NCBI GenBank assembly: GCA_937924505.1
Contig: CALDSR010000032.1
Location: 1-16,907 of the forward strand
DNA: 16,907 nucleotides
Direction of reading: 5' to 3'
Source of the DNA: an uncultured Granulosicoccus sp.
GTDB taxonomy: Bacteria; Pseudomonadota; Gammaproteobacteria; Granulosicoccales; Granulosicoccaceae
Under the pieces are notes generated by a model. The model saw only the letters and a program-made list of their open reading frames with translations, searched no databases and was not told the origin of the DNA. The translations under genes and the position numbers were made by a program. Of the stretch, positions 6,886 through 13,375 are shown in pieces (the stretch's first letter is position 1; the number at the start of each line of letters is the position of its first letter).

Positions 6886-7605
6886 ATGCGACCTAGCGGC
6901 AGAGCAAGCGATGAACTTCGCGCCATCAAGATTACGCGACGATACACCAAGCACGCGGCCGGATCGACGCTGATCGAGATGGGTGATACCAAAGTCCTGT
7001 GTACGGCCTGCATTGAATCCCGCACGCCACCTTGGCTCAAAGGCACCGGCAGCGGATGGGTGACCGCCGAATACGGTATGCTGCCTGGCTCCACCAATAC
7101 CCGGGTGCGACGCGAGGCAAGTGCTGGCAAGCAATCCGGACGTACCTTGGAGATTCAGCGCCTGATCGGCCGCTCGCTCCGGGCCGCGATCAATCTTGAT
7201 GCGCTGGGCGAACGAACCGTAACAGTCGACTGCGATGTACTTCAGGCAGACGGGGGAACACGCACCGCATCGATCACTGGTGCATTTGTAGCACTCAGTG
7301 ATGCCATGCAGTACCTTCTCGATGAGCGGAAGATCAAGCGCAACCCACTGCACGGAATGATCGCCGCCATCTCGGTGGGTATTTACAATGGACAGCCCGT
7401 TCTTGATCTTGACTATGCAGAAGATTCCAGCGCGGAAACCGATATGAACATCGTCATGAACGAAGCGGGTGGTTTTATCGAAATACAAGGCACGGCCGAA
7501 GGCCATGCATTTCGCGATGACGAACTTGAACAGATGTTATCGCTCGGCAGAAGCGGCATCAAGGAACTCATTGATGCACAGACCGCCGCCTTGCAGGCCA
7601 GCTAG
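6886..7605 (+). CDS. rph: ribonuclease PH
   Basis: 239 residues, matching the usual 238-239. Phosphorolytic 3'-5' exoribonuclease that trims tRNA precursors; works as a hexamer of dimers in the cytoplasm. Signature blocks are present in order: MRPSGR start, FxKHAxGS-like [34 protein letters not shown], the arginine-rich phosphate-binding [20 protein letters not shown] (the R..GR element), [17 protein letters not shown], and [13 protein letters not shown] with the catalytic acids. The ATG at 6886 is chosen because it starts exactly where RNase PH proteins start; a longer open frame reaches back to 6784 across the yicC start and is not conserved. Its stop overlaps the ribosome-binding site of rdgB. 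A TATACT box lies at 6848-6853 but its -35 partner is poor. Confidence 0.97.
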   Translation: MRPSGRASDELRAIKITRRYTKHAAGSTLIEMGDTKVLCTACIESRTPPWLKGTGSGWVTAEYGMLPGSTNTRVRREASAGKQSGRTLEIQRLIGRSLRAAINLDALGERTVTVDCDVLQADGGTRTASITGAFVALSDAMQYLLDERKIKRNPLHGMIAAISVGIYNGQPVLDLDYAEDSSAETDMNIVMNEAGGFIEIQGTAEGHAFRDDELEQMLSLGRSGIKELIDAQTAALQAS

Positions 7606-7614
7606 GAGCTTGAC

Positions 7615-8238
7615 GTGAACGCCGAAGTACAGTCGATCGTTTTTGCCAGTGGCAATGAGGGCAAGATCAAGGAACTGAATGACTTGTTGGCGCCGCTCGG
7701 GGTATCAGTGATCGCCCAAGGTACTTTAGGTATTACATCTGTGGACGAGACCGCTAAAACCTTTGTTGAAAACGCCTTACTCAAAGCACGTCATGCCTGC
7801 CTCGAATCGGGATTACCTGCAATTGCAGATGATTCCGGGCTGGAGGTTGATGCACTGAACGGTGCACCAGGACTCTACTCAGCTCGCCACGCCGAACGTC
7901 ACGGACACGGGAGTGGCGATGTCGCCAACTATGAGTACTTGCTAAAGCAATTACGCGACGTCGACGATGCAAAACGCTCCGCTCGTTTTCGCAGCGTCGT
8001 CGTATATCTTCGGCACCCGGACGATCCATCGCCATTGATTTCGGAAGGCACATGGGAAGGACACATTCTTCGAGCTGCTGAAGGCGCAGGTGGTTTTGGC
8101 TATGACCCGGTGTTTTGCAACAAAGACACAGGTACAGCGGCTTCAACGCTTGCCAAGGTGGAAAAGAACCGCTTGAGTCATCGCGGCAAAGCTGTCAACA
8201 AGATGCTTGAACACTTGCGCAACATTTACACCGGTTGA
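7615..8238 (+). CDS. rdgB: dITP/XTP pyrophosphatase (RdgB/HAM1)
   Basis: 207 residues (family ~197). House-cleaning hydrolase that removes dITP, ITP and XTP from the nucleotide pool. Motifs: FASGNEGKIKEL at the N-terminus, the metal/catalytic DDSGLEVDALNGAPGLYSAR, GGFGYDPVF, and the C-terminal SHRGKA. The start is a GTG at 7615; the AGGAG six bases upstream overlaps the rph stop codon, so rph and rdgB are translationally close. hemW follows 16 bp after its stop. The order rph-rdgB-hemW is common in gammaproteobacteria. Confidence 0.96.
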   Translation: MNAEVQSIVFASGNEGKIKELNDLLAPLGVSVIAQGTLGITSVDETAKTFVENALLKARHACLESGLPAIADDSGLEVDALNGAPGLYSARHAERHGHGSGDVANYEYLLKQLRDVDDAKRSARFRSVVVYLRHPDDPSPLISEGTWEGHILRAAEGAGGFGYDPVFCNKDTGTAASTLAKVEKNRLSHRGKAVNKMLEHLRNIYTG

Positions 8239-8254
8239 TTGCCTGGTCAGACCG

Positions 8255-9502
8255 ATGGCAATACAAATGCGCACATTCACCGAACTCCCGCCACTGTCTC
8301 TGTATGTCCACATACCATGGTGCGTGAAAAAGTGCCCATACTGCGACTTCAATTCCCATGAACAAAAAGGCGAATTACCCGAACAGGCCTACATCAATGC
8401 CTTGCTCGATGATCTAGCGGCCGAAATTCCTGATGTCTGGGGACGCACTGTCTCTAGTGTATTTATCGGCGGCGGCACCCCCAGCCTCTTCAGTGGCCAG
8501 GCGATCGAGAAGCTGATGTCTGGCATTCGCGCGTTGACCGGACTGGCACCTTCAGCCGAAGTCACCTTGGAAGCAAATCCCGGAACGTTTGAGCAAGAAC
8601 GCTTCAGCGCCTACCGAGCCGCCGGCATCAATCGTTTGTCGATTGGCATACAAAGCTTTAACGATGTGGCACTGAGCAAACTTGGGCGCGTGCACTCGTC
8701 AGCAGAAGCCGTGCGAGCCGTGAATATTGCTAAACAAGCGGGGTTTGACGAGATCAATCTCGACATCATGTTTGGCCTGCCAGAGCAATCGATAGCCGCA
8801 GCGCTTGACGATTTACAACAATCCATAGAGCTCGAAACTACACACTTGTCCTGTTATGAACTGACACTTGAACCGAATACACTATTTGCCAAGTATCCGC
8901 CGACATTACCTGCTCATGACGACAAGAGTGATATGCAGGACGCCATAGTCGAGCGACTGGCAGAGCATGGATTCGAACGCTATGAAATATCCGCGTACGC
9001 TCGTCCAGGCAGCCGTTGCCAGCACAACTTCAATTACTGGCAGTTCGGCGATTATCTCGGCATTGGTGCGGGTGCCCACGGCAAGATCAGCTTTGCCAAT
9101 GATGGAAAAATACTCCGCCGCTGGAAACACAAACATCCCACGCGTTATCTTGATGCCAAGTCACAGGACGAGCGTATCGGCGATGAAGCTGACATAGCCG
9201 TAGTGGATACCGGGCTTGAATTCATGATGAATGCACTGCGTCTGATCGAAGGTTTTCCATTACCGATGTTCCACGCTCACACCGGAATTCCGATTGATTC
9301 ATGGCATGCCGCAATAAACACAGCCTTGGAAAAAAGATGGATCTTGCAAAAGGGTTTACAACTGCAACCGACCGAGCTCGGCACCAACTGGCTGAACGAG
9401 CTATTGGAACTATTCCTGCCCGCGAAAAATGGGGGTAGCGACAAATCCGGCATTCATCGCTACCCCATTATTGCGTTGAATCCTGCGCCGAGAACCGAAT
9501 AA
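8255..9502 (+). CDS. hemW: radical SAM haem chaperone HemW
   Basis: HemW-type radical SAM protein, related to oxygen-independent coproporphyrinogen oxidase HemN but thought to deliver haem to respiratory enzymes. The SAM/[4Fe-4S] motif is C23-VKK-C27-PY-C30 in LYVHIPWCVKKCPYCDFN, and the GGGTPSLFS SAM-binding motif follows. LSIGIQSFNDVALSKLGRVHS, NLDIMFGLPEQ, LSCYELTLEPNT and FNYWQFGDYLGIGAGAHGK are all family hallmarks. The ATG at 8255 is chosen (MAIQ...), 16 bp after rdgB; M5 at 8267 is equally possible. With 415 residues it is longer than E. coli HemW (378): the family usually ends near LLELFLP, while here 24 more residues follow, encoded across a long inverted repeat at 9432-9466. Confidence 0.93.
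   Translation: MAIQMRTFTELPPLSLYVHIPWCVKKCPYCDFNSHEQKGELPEQAYINALLDDLAAEIPDVWGRTVSSVFIGGGTPSLFSGQAIEKLMSGIRALTGLAPSAEVTLEANPGTFEQERFSAYRAAGINRLSIGIQSFNDVALSKLGRVHSSAEAVRAVNIAKQAGFDEINLDIMFGLPEQSIAAALDDLQQSIELETTHLSCYELTLEPNTLFAKYPPTLPAHDDKSDMQDAIVERLAEHGFERYEISAYARPGSRCQHNFNYWQFGDYLGIGAGAHGKISFANDGKILRRWKHKHPTRYLDAKSQDERIGDEADIAVVDTGLEFMMNALRLIEGFPLPMFHAHTGIPIDSWHAAINTALEKRWILQKGLQLQPTELGTNWLNELLELFLPAKNGGSDKSGIHRYPIIALNPAPRTE
9432..9466. repeat. inverted repeat (hairpin) in the 3' end of hemW
   Basis: Perfect 9-bp arms GGGGTAGCG (9432-9440) and CGCTACCCC (9458-9466) enclose a 17-nt loop; with one bulged G the stem extends to AATGGGG...CCCCATT. On the minus strand the arm is followed by an ATTTTT run like an intrinsic terminator, but no minus-strand gene reads into it. 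On the plus strand the U-run is missing. The element lies inside the unusual C-terminal extension of HemW. Confidence 0.6.
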
Positions 9503-9678
9503 ACACCATAATCAGTGATTTTAAACCACGAAGCAGTTCACATGGACGCTCACGATGCCTGACGGAATGAGCACCTTCTCTCAACGTACGACAAGCAGCA
9601 ACAAATCCATAGCAAAACGATTCAACGCAGCCATCTTATTGTTGTTAGCTGCCACACAACAATGGCACACTCTGACTT

Positions 9679-11436
9679 GTGAAAAACCTTCTGATAAAGA
9701 GCCTGGCTATTGTCGTACTGGGAGTGCTTTGGGTTTTTTTCTGGTTCTCTGAACAAAAAAGAGCTGACTCAAGACAAGACCTGCAACTACAAACTCAGAT
9801 CGATGGCTTTAATCGCGAAGTCAATCAGCTATCGTTCGTTCCAAAACTACTGTCCAACGACACAACTATTATTGCGGCGGTTAGCCGGAGCAGCAATCAG
9901 CTGATTGACACAAATTACGTGGACAATGCCAGTAGGCTTTTACAGCAAACGCAGATTGAAAGTGGCCTTGAATTCAGTTTTCTACTAAATAGCAAAGGAA
10001 CAACCATTGCAGCGAGTAACTGGCAAGATCCGGTTTCTTTTATCGGCAGAGACTATTCGTTCCGCCCCTATTTCATTAACGCAATGATCGGGGAATCTTC
10101 AACCTACTATGCGGTAGGGGCAACCACTGGAATTCCCGGCTACTTCATGGCCGAGCCAGTCACCCACAAGGGCTCGATTATCGGCGTTGTTGTCGCGAAA
10201 GTTAATTTGGATGAAGTTGCTCAATCGTGGGCGGCCAGCGAAAACGAGACGGTGCTTGTCGATGAATTTGGCATAGTGATTCTAAGCTCTTACGAACAAT
10301 ATCTGTATCGCCCGACCATAGAGCTCAGTCAAGAAATTTCTTCCCAGCTTATCCAGGAACGTCGCTATGGACATCACTGGCAAAGTGAGAGCCTCGAAAA
10401 CCAACAATATCTGGATTTTTCGAAATACTACCAAAGCGCGAAAACACTCAACGAATCGAACTGGCGAATGATCAGTCTCTTGTCAAAACGTTCAGTTTTG
10501 ATAAATACAGCTTTCAAAACGATAACGACCTACGCAGCGCTGTTAATCGCTGCACTTCTGTATTCACTCTACCGTCAACAAATTCGTCTGGTATCGGCTG
10601 AGCAACGGATATCTCGCGAACTCGAAACTCAGGTACAGGAAAGAACCCTGGAGCTCGAAGCAATACAAAAAACAATGATCGCAGAATCAAATTTCGCCAT
10701 GCTCGGTCGCATGTCAGCTGCAATCAACCACGAAATCAATCAACCACTTGCCACCTTGAGATTAAATCTGGCGTCACTGAGAGCACTATTGAGCAAACGT
10801 GAGCTCAATGACAAATCCTTGTCATCCATTGAACAGATAGTCACAGACAGCGACCTCACGACGAAGCGGATAGCCCGCGTTGTAACGAGCTTGCGCAGCT
10901 ACGCTCGACACAACCAGGTGGTTGGAAAAGCTATTGATGCCAATTCAATGCTGCTAGAGGTACAACAAACCATCGAAACAGAAAGACCAAACATGTCTGC
11001 CTTTCTGTCTTTTGATATCAAGCCAGAGCTACCGAGTATTTCCGGCGATAGCACCTTGCTACAACAAGGCGTACTTAACCTGCTATACAACGCATTCGAC
11101 GCTGTCCTGGATCGCGAGAATCCCATGGTCACACTCTCGGCAAGTTTGGTCGACCCTGAGATCAGCCACGGTTCAGGCAGTTCAGGCAGTTCAGGCAGTT
11201 CAGAAATTATGATTTCTGTAAGCGACAATGGCATTGGCGTTACTGACAAAATAAAGGATTCACTGTTCGAACCTTTCACGACTGATCGCATGCACAATGG
11301 TGGCCTTGGTTTGGGACTAACAATTACCCAACAAATTATCGAAAGCCACGACGGCAGGCTTCAATTTGATACGTCATCATCGGGAAGCTGTTTTTCAATT
11401 TACTTACCTTCTATGGAGAGTGAGTTATCCACGTGA
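9679..11436 (+). CDS. DctB-like sensor histidine kinase with periplasmic Cache-type sensor
   Basis: 585 residues. TM1 (about 7-23) and TM2 (about 281-297) bracket a ~255-residue periplasmic region that reads like a double-Cache domain (LNSKGTTIAAS, FIGRDYSFRPYF, YAVGATTGIPGYFMAEPV, GVVVAKVNLDEV, DEFGIVILSS) as in DctB C4-dicarboxylate sensors. A short coiled coil (SRELETQVQERTLELEAIQ) leads to the H-box GRMSAAINHEINQPL, with phospho-acceptor H351. N-box NLLYNAFDA (N471), G1 DNGIGV (D516) and G2 GGLGLGL follow. A GSS tripeptide repeat (498-508) is inserted between N- and G1-boxes. The GTG at 9679 is the only plausible start: a stop codon lies two codons upstream and no clear ribosome site is seen. 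It overlaps the regulator gene by 4 bp (GTGA). The ligand is likely an organic acid imported by the downstream TRAP system; that is inference. Confidence 0.9.
   Translation: MKNLLIKSLAIVVLGVLWVFFWFSEQKRADSRQDLQLQTQIDGFNREVNQLSFVPKLLSNDTTIIAAVSRSSNQLIDTNYVDNASRLLQQTQIESGLEFSFLLNSKGTTIAASNWQDPVSFIGRDYSFRPYFINAMIGESSTYYAVGATTGIPGYFMAEPVTHKGSIIGVVVAKVNLDEVAQSWAASENETVLVDEFGIVILSSYEQYLYRPTIELSQEISSQLIQERRYGHHWQSESLENQQYLDFSKYYQSAKTLNESNWRMISLLSKRSVLINTAFKTITTYAALLIAALLYSLYRQQIRLVSAEQRISRELETQVQERTLELEAIQKTMIAESNFAMLGRMSAAINHEINQPLATLRLNLASLRALLSKRELNDKSLSSIEQIVTDSDLTTKRIARVVTSLRSYARHNQVVGKAIDANSMLLEVQQTIETERPNMSAFLSFDIKPELPSISGDSTLLQQGVLNLLYNAFDAVLDRENPMVTLSASLVDPEISHGSGSSGSSGSSEIMISVSDNGIGVTDKIKDSLFEPFTTDRMHNGGLGLGLTITQQIIESHDGRLQFDTSSSGSCFSIYLPSMESELST
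11170..11202 (+). repeat. in-frame 9-bp tandem repeat encoding GSS units
   Basis: Three perfect copies of GGCAGTTCA (11176-11184, 11185-11193, 11194-11202) follow a partial GGTTCA. They encode Gly-Ser-Ser x3 in the kinase ATP-binding domain, just before a beta-strand (EIMISVSDNG). Identical copies suggest recent slippage; any copy number keeps the reading frame. Confidence 0.9.
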
Positions 11437-12032
11437 GCGATGACGCCGACATTCACCCATTTACCATTCTGGTGGTTGACGATGACCACGATGTACTTGC
11501 TGCCAACGCTCGATTCCTTCGAATCCAAGGCTTCGAGGTGGCCGTTGCAGACAGGGCAAAATCCGCCTTGGAAAGACTACTTGAACAAGAAATTGATGCG
11601 GTTGTGACTGATTTGATCATGCCTGATGCGGATGGACTGACGTTTGCACGCCAATTGAGATTCTTATACCCATTGACACCCATAGTCTTCTTTTCAGGCC
11701 ATGCCACTGTTCCGGACGTAGTCGGTGCCATGCGTCTGGGAGCTGTTGATTTTCTGGAAAAGCCGATTGACCCTGACGTTTTAATGGAAACCTTGGTAAC
11801 CCTCCGAGATCGCTACGAGCGAGATCAGCTAATCGAGCGAGCTGCCTTTACTGACGACAACGAATTGGGACAAAACATTTCCTTTCGAACCCGCGTACTC
11901 GCCTACGAGAAATTCATAATCGAATCGAGCCTGAATGAACATGAAGGCAGCGTGGCAAAAGTAATCGATGCGCTTAAAATAAATCGTCGGACGCTCAATG
12001 ACAAAATGCTGCGCCTGGGTATTCGCCGCTAA
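11433..12032 (+). CDS. DctD-like response regulator without AAA+ domain (receiver + Fis-type HTH)
   Basis: 199 residues. Receiver domain 1-~125 with acidic pocket D16-D17-D18, phospho-acceptor D60 in VVTDLIMPDADG, switch S88 in VFFSGHAT, and K110 in FLEKPI. After a linker, residues ~154-199 form a Fis-type helix-turn-helix (FIIESSLNEHEGSVAKVIDALKINRRTLNDKM) that closely resembles the C-terminus of DctD, the sigma-54 activator of C4-dicarboxylate transport. The central ~240-residue AAA+ module with GAFTGA and Walker motifs is absent, so it cannot remodel sigma-54 polymerase; it should act as a simple DNA-binding regulator, in architecture like RegA/PrrA. It starts with GTG, overlapping the kinase stop, so kinase and regulator are coupled. 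Likely target: the adjacent TRAP genes. Confidence 0.92.
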   Translation: MSDDADIHPFTILVVDDDHDVLAANARFLRIQGFEVAVADRAKSALERLLEQEIDAVVTDLIMPDADGLTFARQLRFLYPLTPIVFFSGHATVPDVVGAMRLGAVDFLEKPIDPDVLMETLVTLRDRYERDQLIERAAFTDDNELGQNISFRTRVLAYEKFIIESSLNEHEGSVAKVIDALKINRRTLNDKMLRLGIRR

Positions 12033-12048
12033 TCGGTCCGAACCGATT
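12031..12048. promoter_or_regulatory. inverted repeat AATCGGT-CCGA-ACCGATT after the regulator stop
   Basis: Seven-base perfect arms around a CCGA loop begin one base after the stop codon's second base. No U-run follows, so it is not a standard terminator. The half-site AACCGATT recurs in inverse orientation at 12176-12183, upstream of the TAXI gene. It may be a binding site of the regulator; function unproven. Confidence 0.35.
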
Positions 12049-12212
12049 GGCTCACTGACCGGGTATGTTTCGGCAAAAAATCGCTGATGAACTCACAACA
12101 ATGCCCTCTCAGCTTTGCTCAATTACGCAATGACCAATGAAATCAACAGCTTAGATACTCTTGAACAGCTTTGCGAATCGGTTGACACTATCACTTCTAA
12201 CAACGACGACCT

Positions 12213-12231
12213 AAACCACCAAGGGTGGTTT
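12213..12231. promoter_or_regulatory. perfect hairpin/operator AAACCACC-AAG-GGTGGTTT in the TAXI gene leader
   Basis: Eight-base perfect complementary arms (12213-12220 and 12224-12231) with a three-base centre lie 34 bp before the ATG of the binding-protein gene. TTGACA follows at 12234-12239 and another TTGACA lies upstream at 12182-12187. It could be a dyad operator for the response regulator or an RNA hairpin stabilising the message. The leader between 12033 and 12265 also contains CAGCTTTGC twice (12110-12118, 12167-12175). Confidence 0.5.
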
Positions 12232-12265
12232 GGTTGACATTTCACAAATGCTTGGAGGATTTCAT

Positions 12266-13270
12266 ATGCGTGTATCCATTAAAACACTGATCAGCGCTGC
12301 GTTGATTAGCGCAGGGCTGAGTGGCGGTGCTTTCGCCCAAAGCACGGACTATGTCCTGAACACAGCGTCAACCGGTGGGACGTACCATCCCGTTGGTACT
12401 GCCATTGCAACCTTGTCCAAGGTAAAGCTACTACCCGGCGAAAAATTTAGTTTGACTGCGGTCAACTCAGCTGGTTCAGGTGCAAACGTTCAGGCACTTG
12501 CAGCGAACACTGCACAATTTGCAATTTTACAAGGGCTTTTTGGTTCCTACGCAGCGACAGGAACGGGTCCAGTCTCTGAACCACAAACCAATTTGCGCTC
12601 AGTGAGCATGTTGTGGCAAAACGTTGAACAATTCGTCTTGGCAAACGACTTGGTCGAAAATGGCACTGTCAGTGACATGATGGCAGCCAAAGGCAAGGTT
12701 GTGGCAATGGGCAAGGAAAACTCTGGAACCATCGGATCAAACAGAGTATTGATGTCCGGATTGGGATTGGATTTCGATGCAGACTTTGAATTTGTTCACG
12801 CAGGCTACGGCCCGTCAGTTGATGCGTTAGCAAATGGCCAGGCAGTAGGTGCTGGTATTCCATCGGGCCCTCCAACAAGTGCGATCACCAAACTGATGTC
12901 AACCAATGGCGACAAGTTCACCATCCTCAACGTGACTGAAGAAGAGGCTGCCAAAATGGACAGTGGCCGCAACTTATGGGTGCCATATACGATTCCCGCC
13001 GGCACATACCCTGGAGTAGATAAAGATGTACAAACTATTGCCCAGCCCAATTTCCTGGCTGTGAACGCCGATGTCGACGAAGAGCATGTTTATCTACTGA
13101 CCAAGACAATCTACGAAAACCTCCCGTTCTTGCAAGCGATACACCCTGCGACGAAAGCAATGGCGGTCGAAAGTGCGATGGCAGGCTTACCAGTACCATT
13201 ACACCCAGGCGCTGCTCGTTATTACAAGGAAATGGGATTGGACATACCCGAGAGGTTGGCGGCGAAGTAG
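12266..13270 (+). CDS. TAXI-family TRAP transporter substrate-binding protein
   Basis: 334 residues. Signal peptide 1-24 (MRVSIKTL... ending GAFA|Q), so it is periplasmic. The mature protein opens with VLNTASTGGTYHPVGTAIATL and then SAGSGANVQALAANTAQFAILQ, typical of TAXI (TRAP-associated extracytoplasmic immunogenic) receptors, which capture substrates such as glutamate or 2-oxoglutarate and hand them to the membrane permease. Other typical segments are GKENSGTIGSNRVLMSGLG and the C-terminal HPGAARYYKEMG. The ATG at 12266 has GGAGG at 12254-12258; a longer frame from 12230 would put 12 residues before the signal peptide and is rejected. The gene is followed by a strong hairpin with a U-rich tail and then by the permease. 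The actual ligand is unknown. Confidence 0.94.
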   Translation: MRVSIKTLISAALISAGLSGGAFAQSTDYVLNTASTGGTYHPVGTAIATLSKVKLLPGEKFSLTAVNSAGSGANVQALAANTAQFAILQGLFGSYAATGTGPVSEPQTNLRSVSMLWQNVEQFVLANDLVENGTVSDMMAAKGKVVAMGKENSGTIGSNRVLMSGLGLDFDADFEFVHAGYGPSVDALANGQAVGAGIPSGPPTSAITKLMSTNGDKFTILNVTEEEAAKMDSGRNLWVPYTIPAGTYPGVDKDVQTIAQPNFLAVNADVDEEHVYLLTKTIYENLPFLQAIHPATKAMAVESAMAGLPVPLHPGAARYYKEMGLDIPERLAAK

Positions 13271-13312
13271 TCATTCAGACTTGCAATAGACGTTCATTTT
13301 TCCGATGTACCC

Positions 13313-13355
13313 AAGCGCTGTCCGGACCATCCGGGCAGCGCTTTGTCTTTTCTTG
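13313..13355 (+). terminator. terminator/attenuator between binding protein and permease genes
   Basis: Arms AAGCGCTGTCCGG (13313-13325) and CCGGGCAGCGCTT (13331-13343) pair over 13 bp with a single G-U wobble around loop ACCAT, followed by the U-rich tail TGTCTTTTCTT. The shape fits an intrinsic terminator. Because the permease gene begins only 20 bp later and has no obvious promoter of its own, partial read-through would give more binding protein than permease, and the hairpin would protect the upstream mRNA. Confidence 0.8.
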
Positions 13356-13375
13356 CCCCTAAAAGGTAGCGCGCG

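Noticed and set aside
6790..7506. Long open frame of 238 codons on the minus strand opposite rph
   Set aside because: It lies wholly within the highly conserved rph gene, resembles no protein and is explained as a shadow of rph codon structure.
9664..9681. TGGCAC followed by TTGT, suggestive of a sigma-54 promoter before the kinase
   Set aside because: The spacing between the GG and the downstream element is too long for a -24/-12 promoter, and the position overlaps the start codon.
9555..9752. 65-codon plus frame between hemW and the kinase
   Set aside because: It overlaps the kinase start in another frame, has no ribosome site and no recognisable product; mentioned only as a possible coupling ORF.
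12130..12237. 35-codon ORF in the leader of the TAXI gene
   Set aside because: No ribosome-binding site and no known family, so it is not listed as a gene; kept as part of the leader finding.
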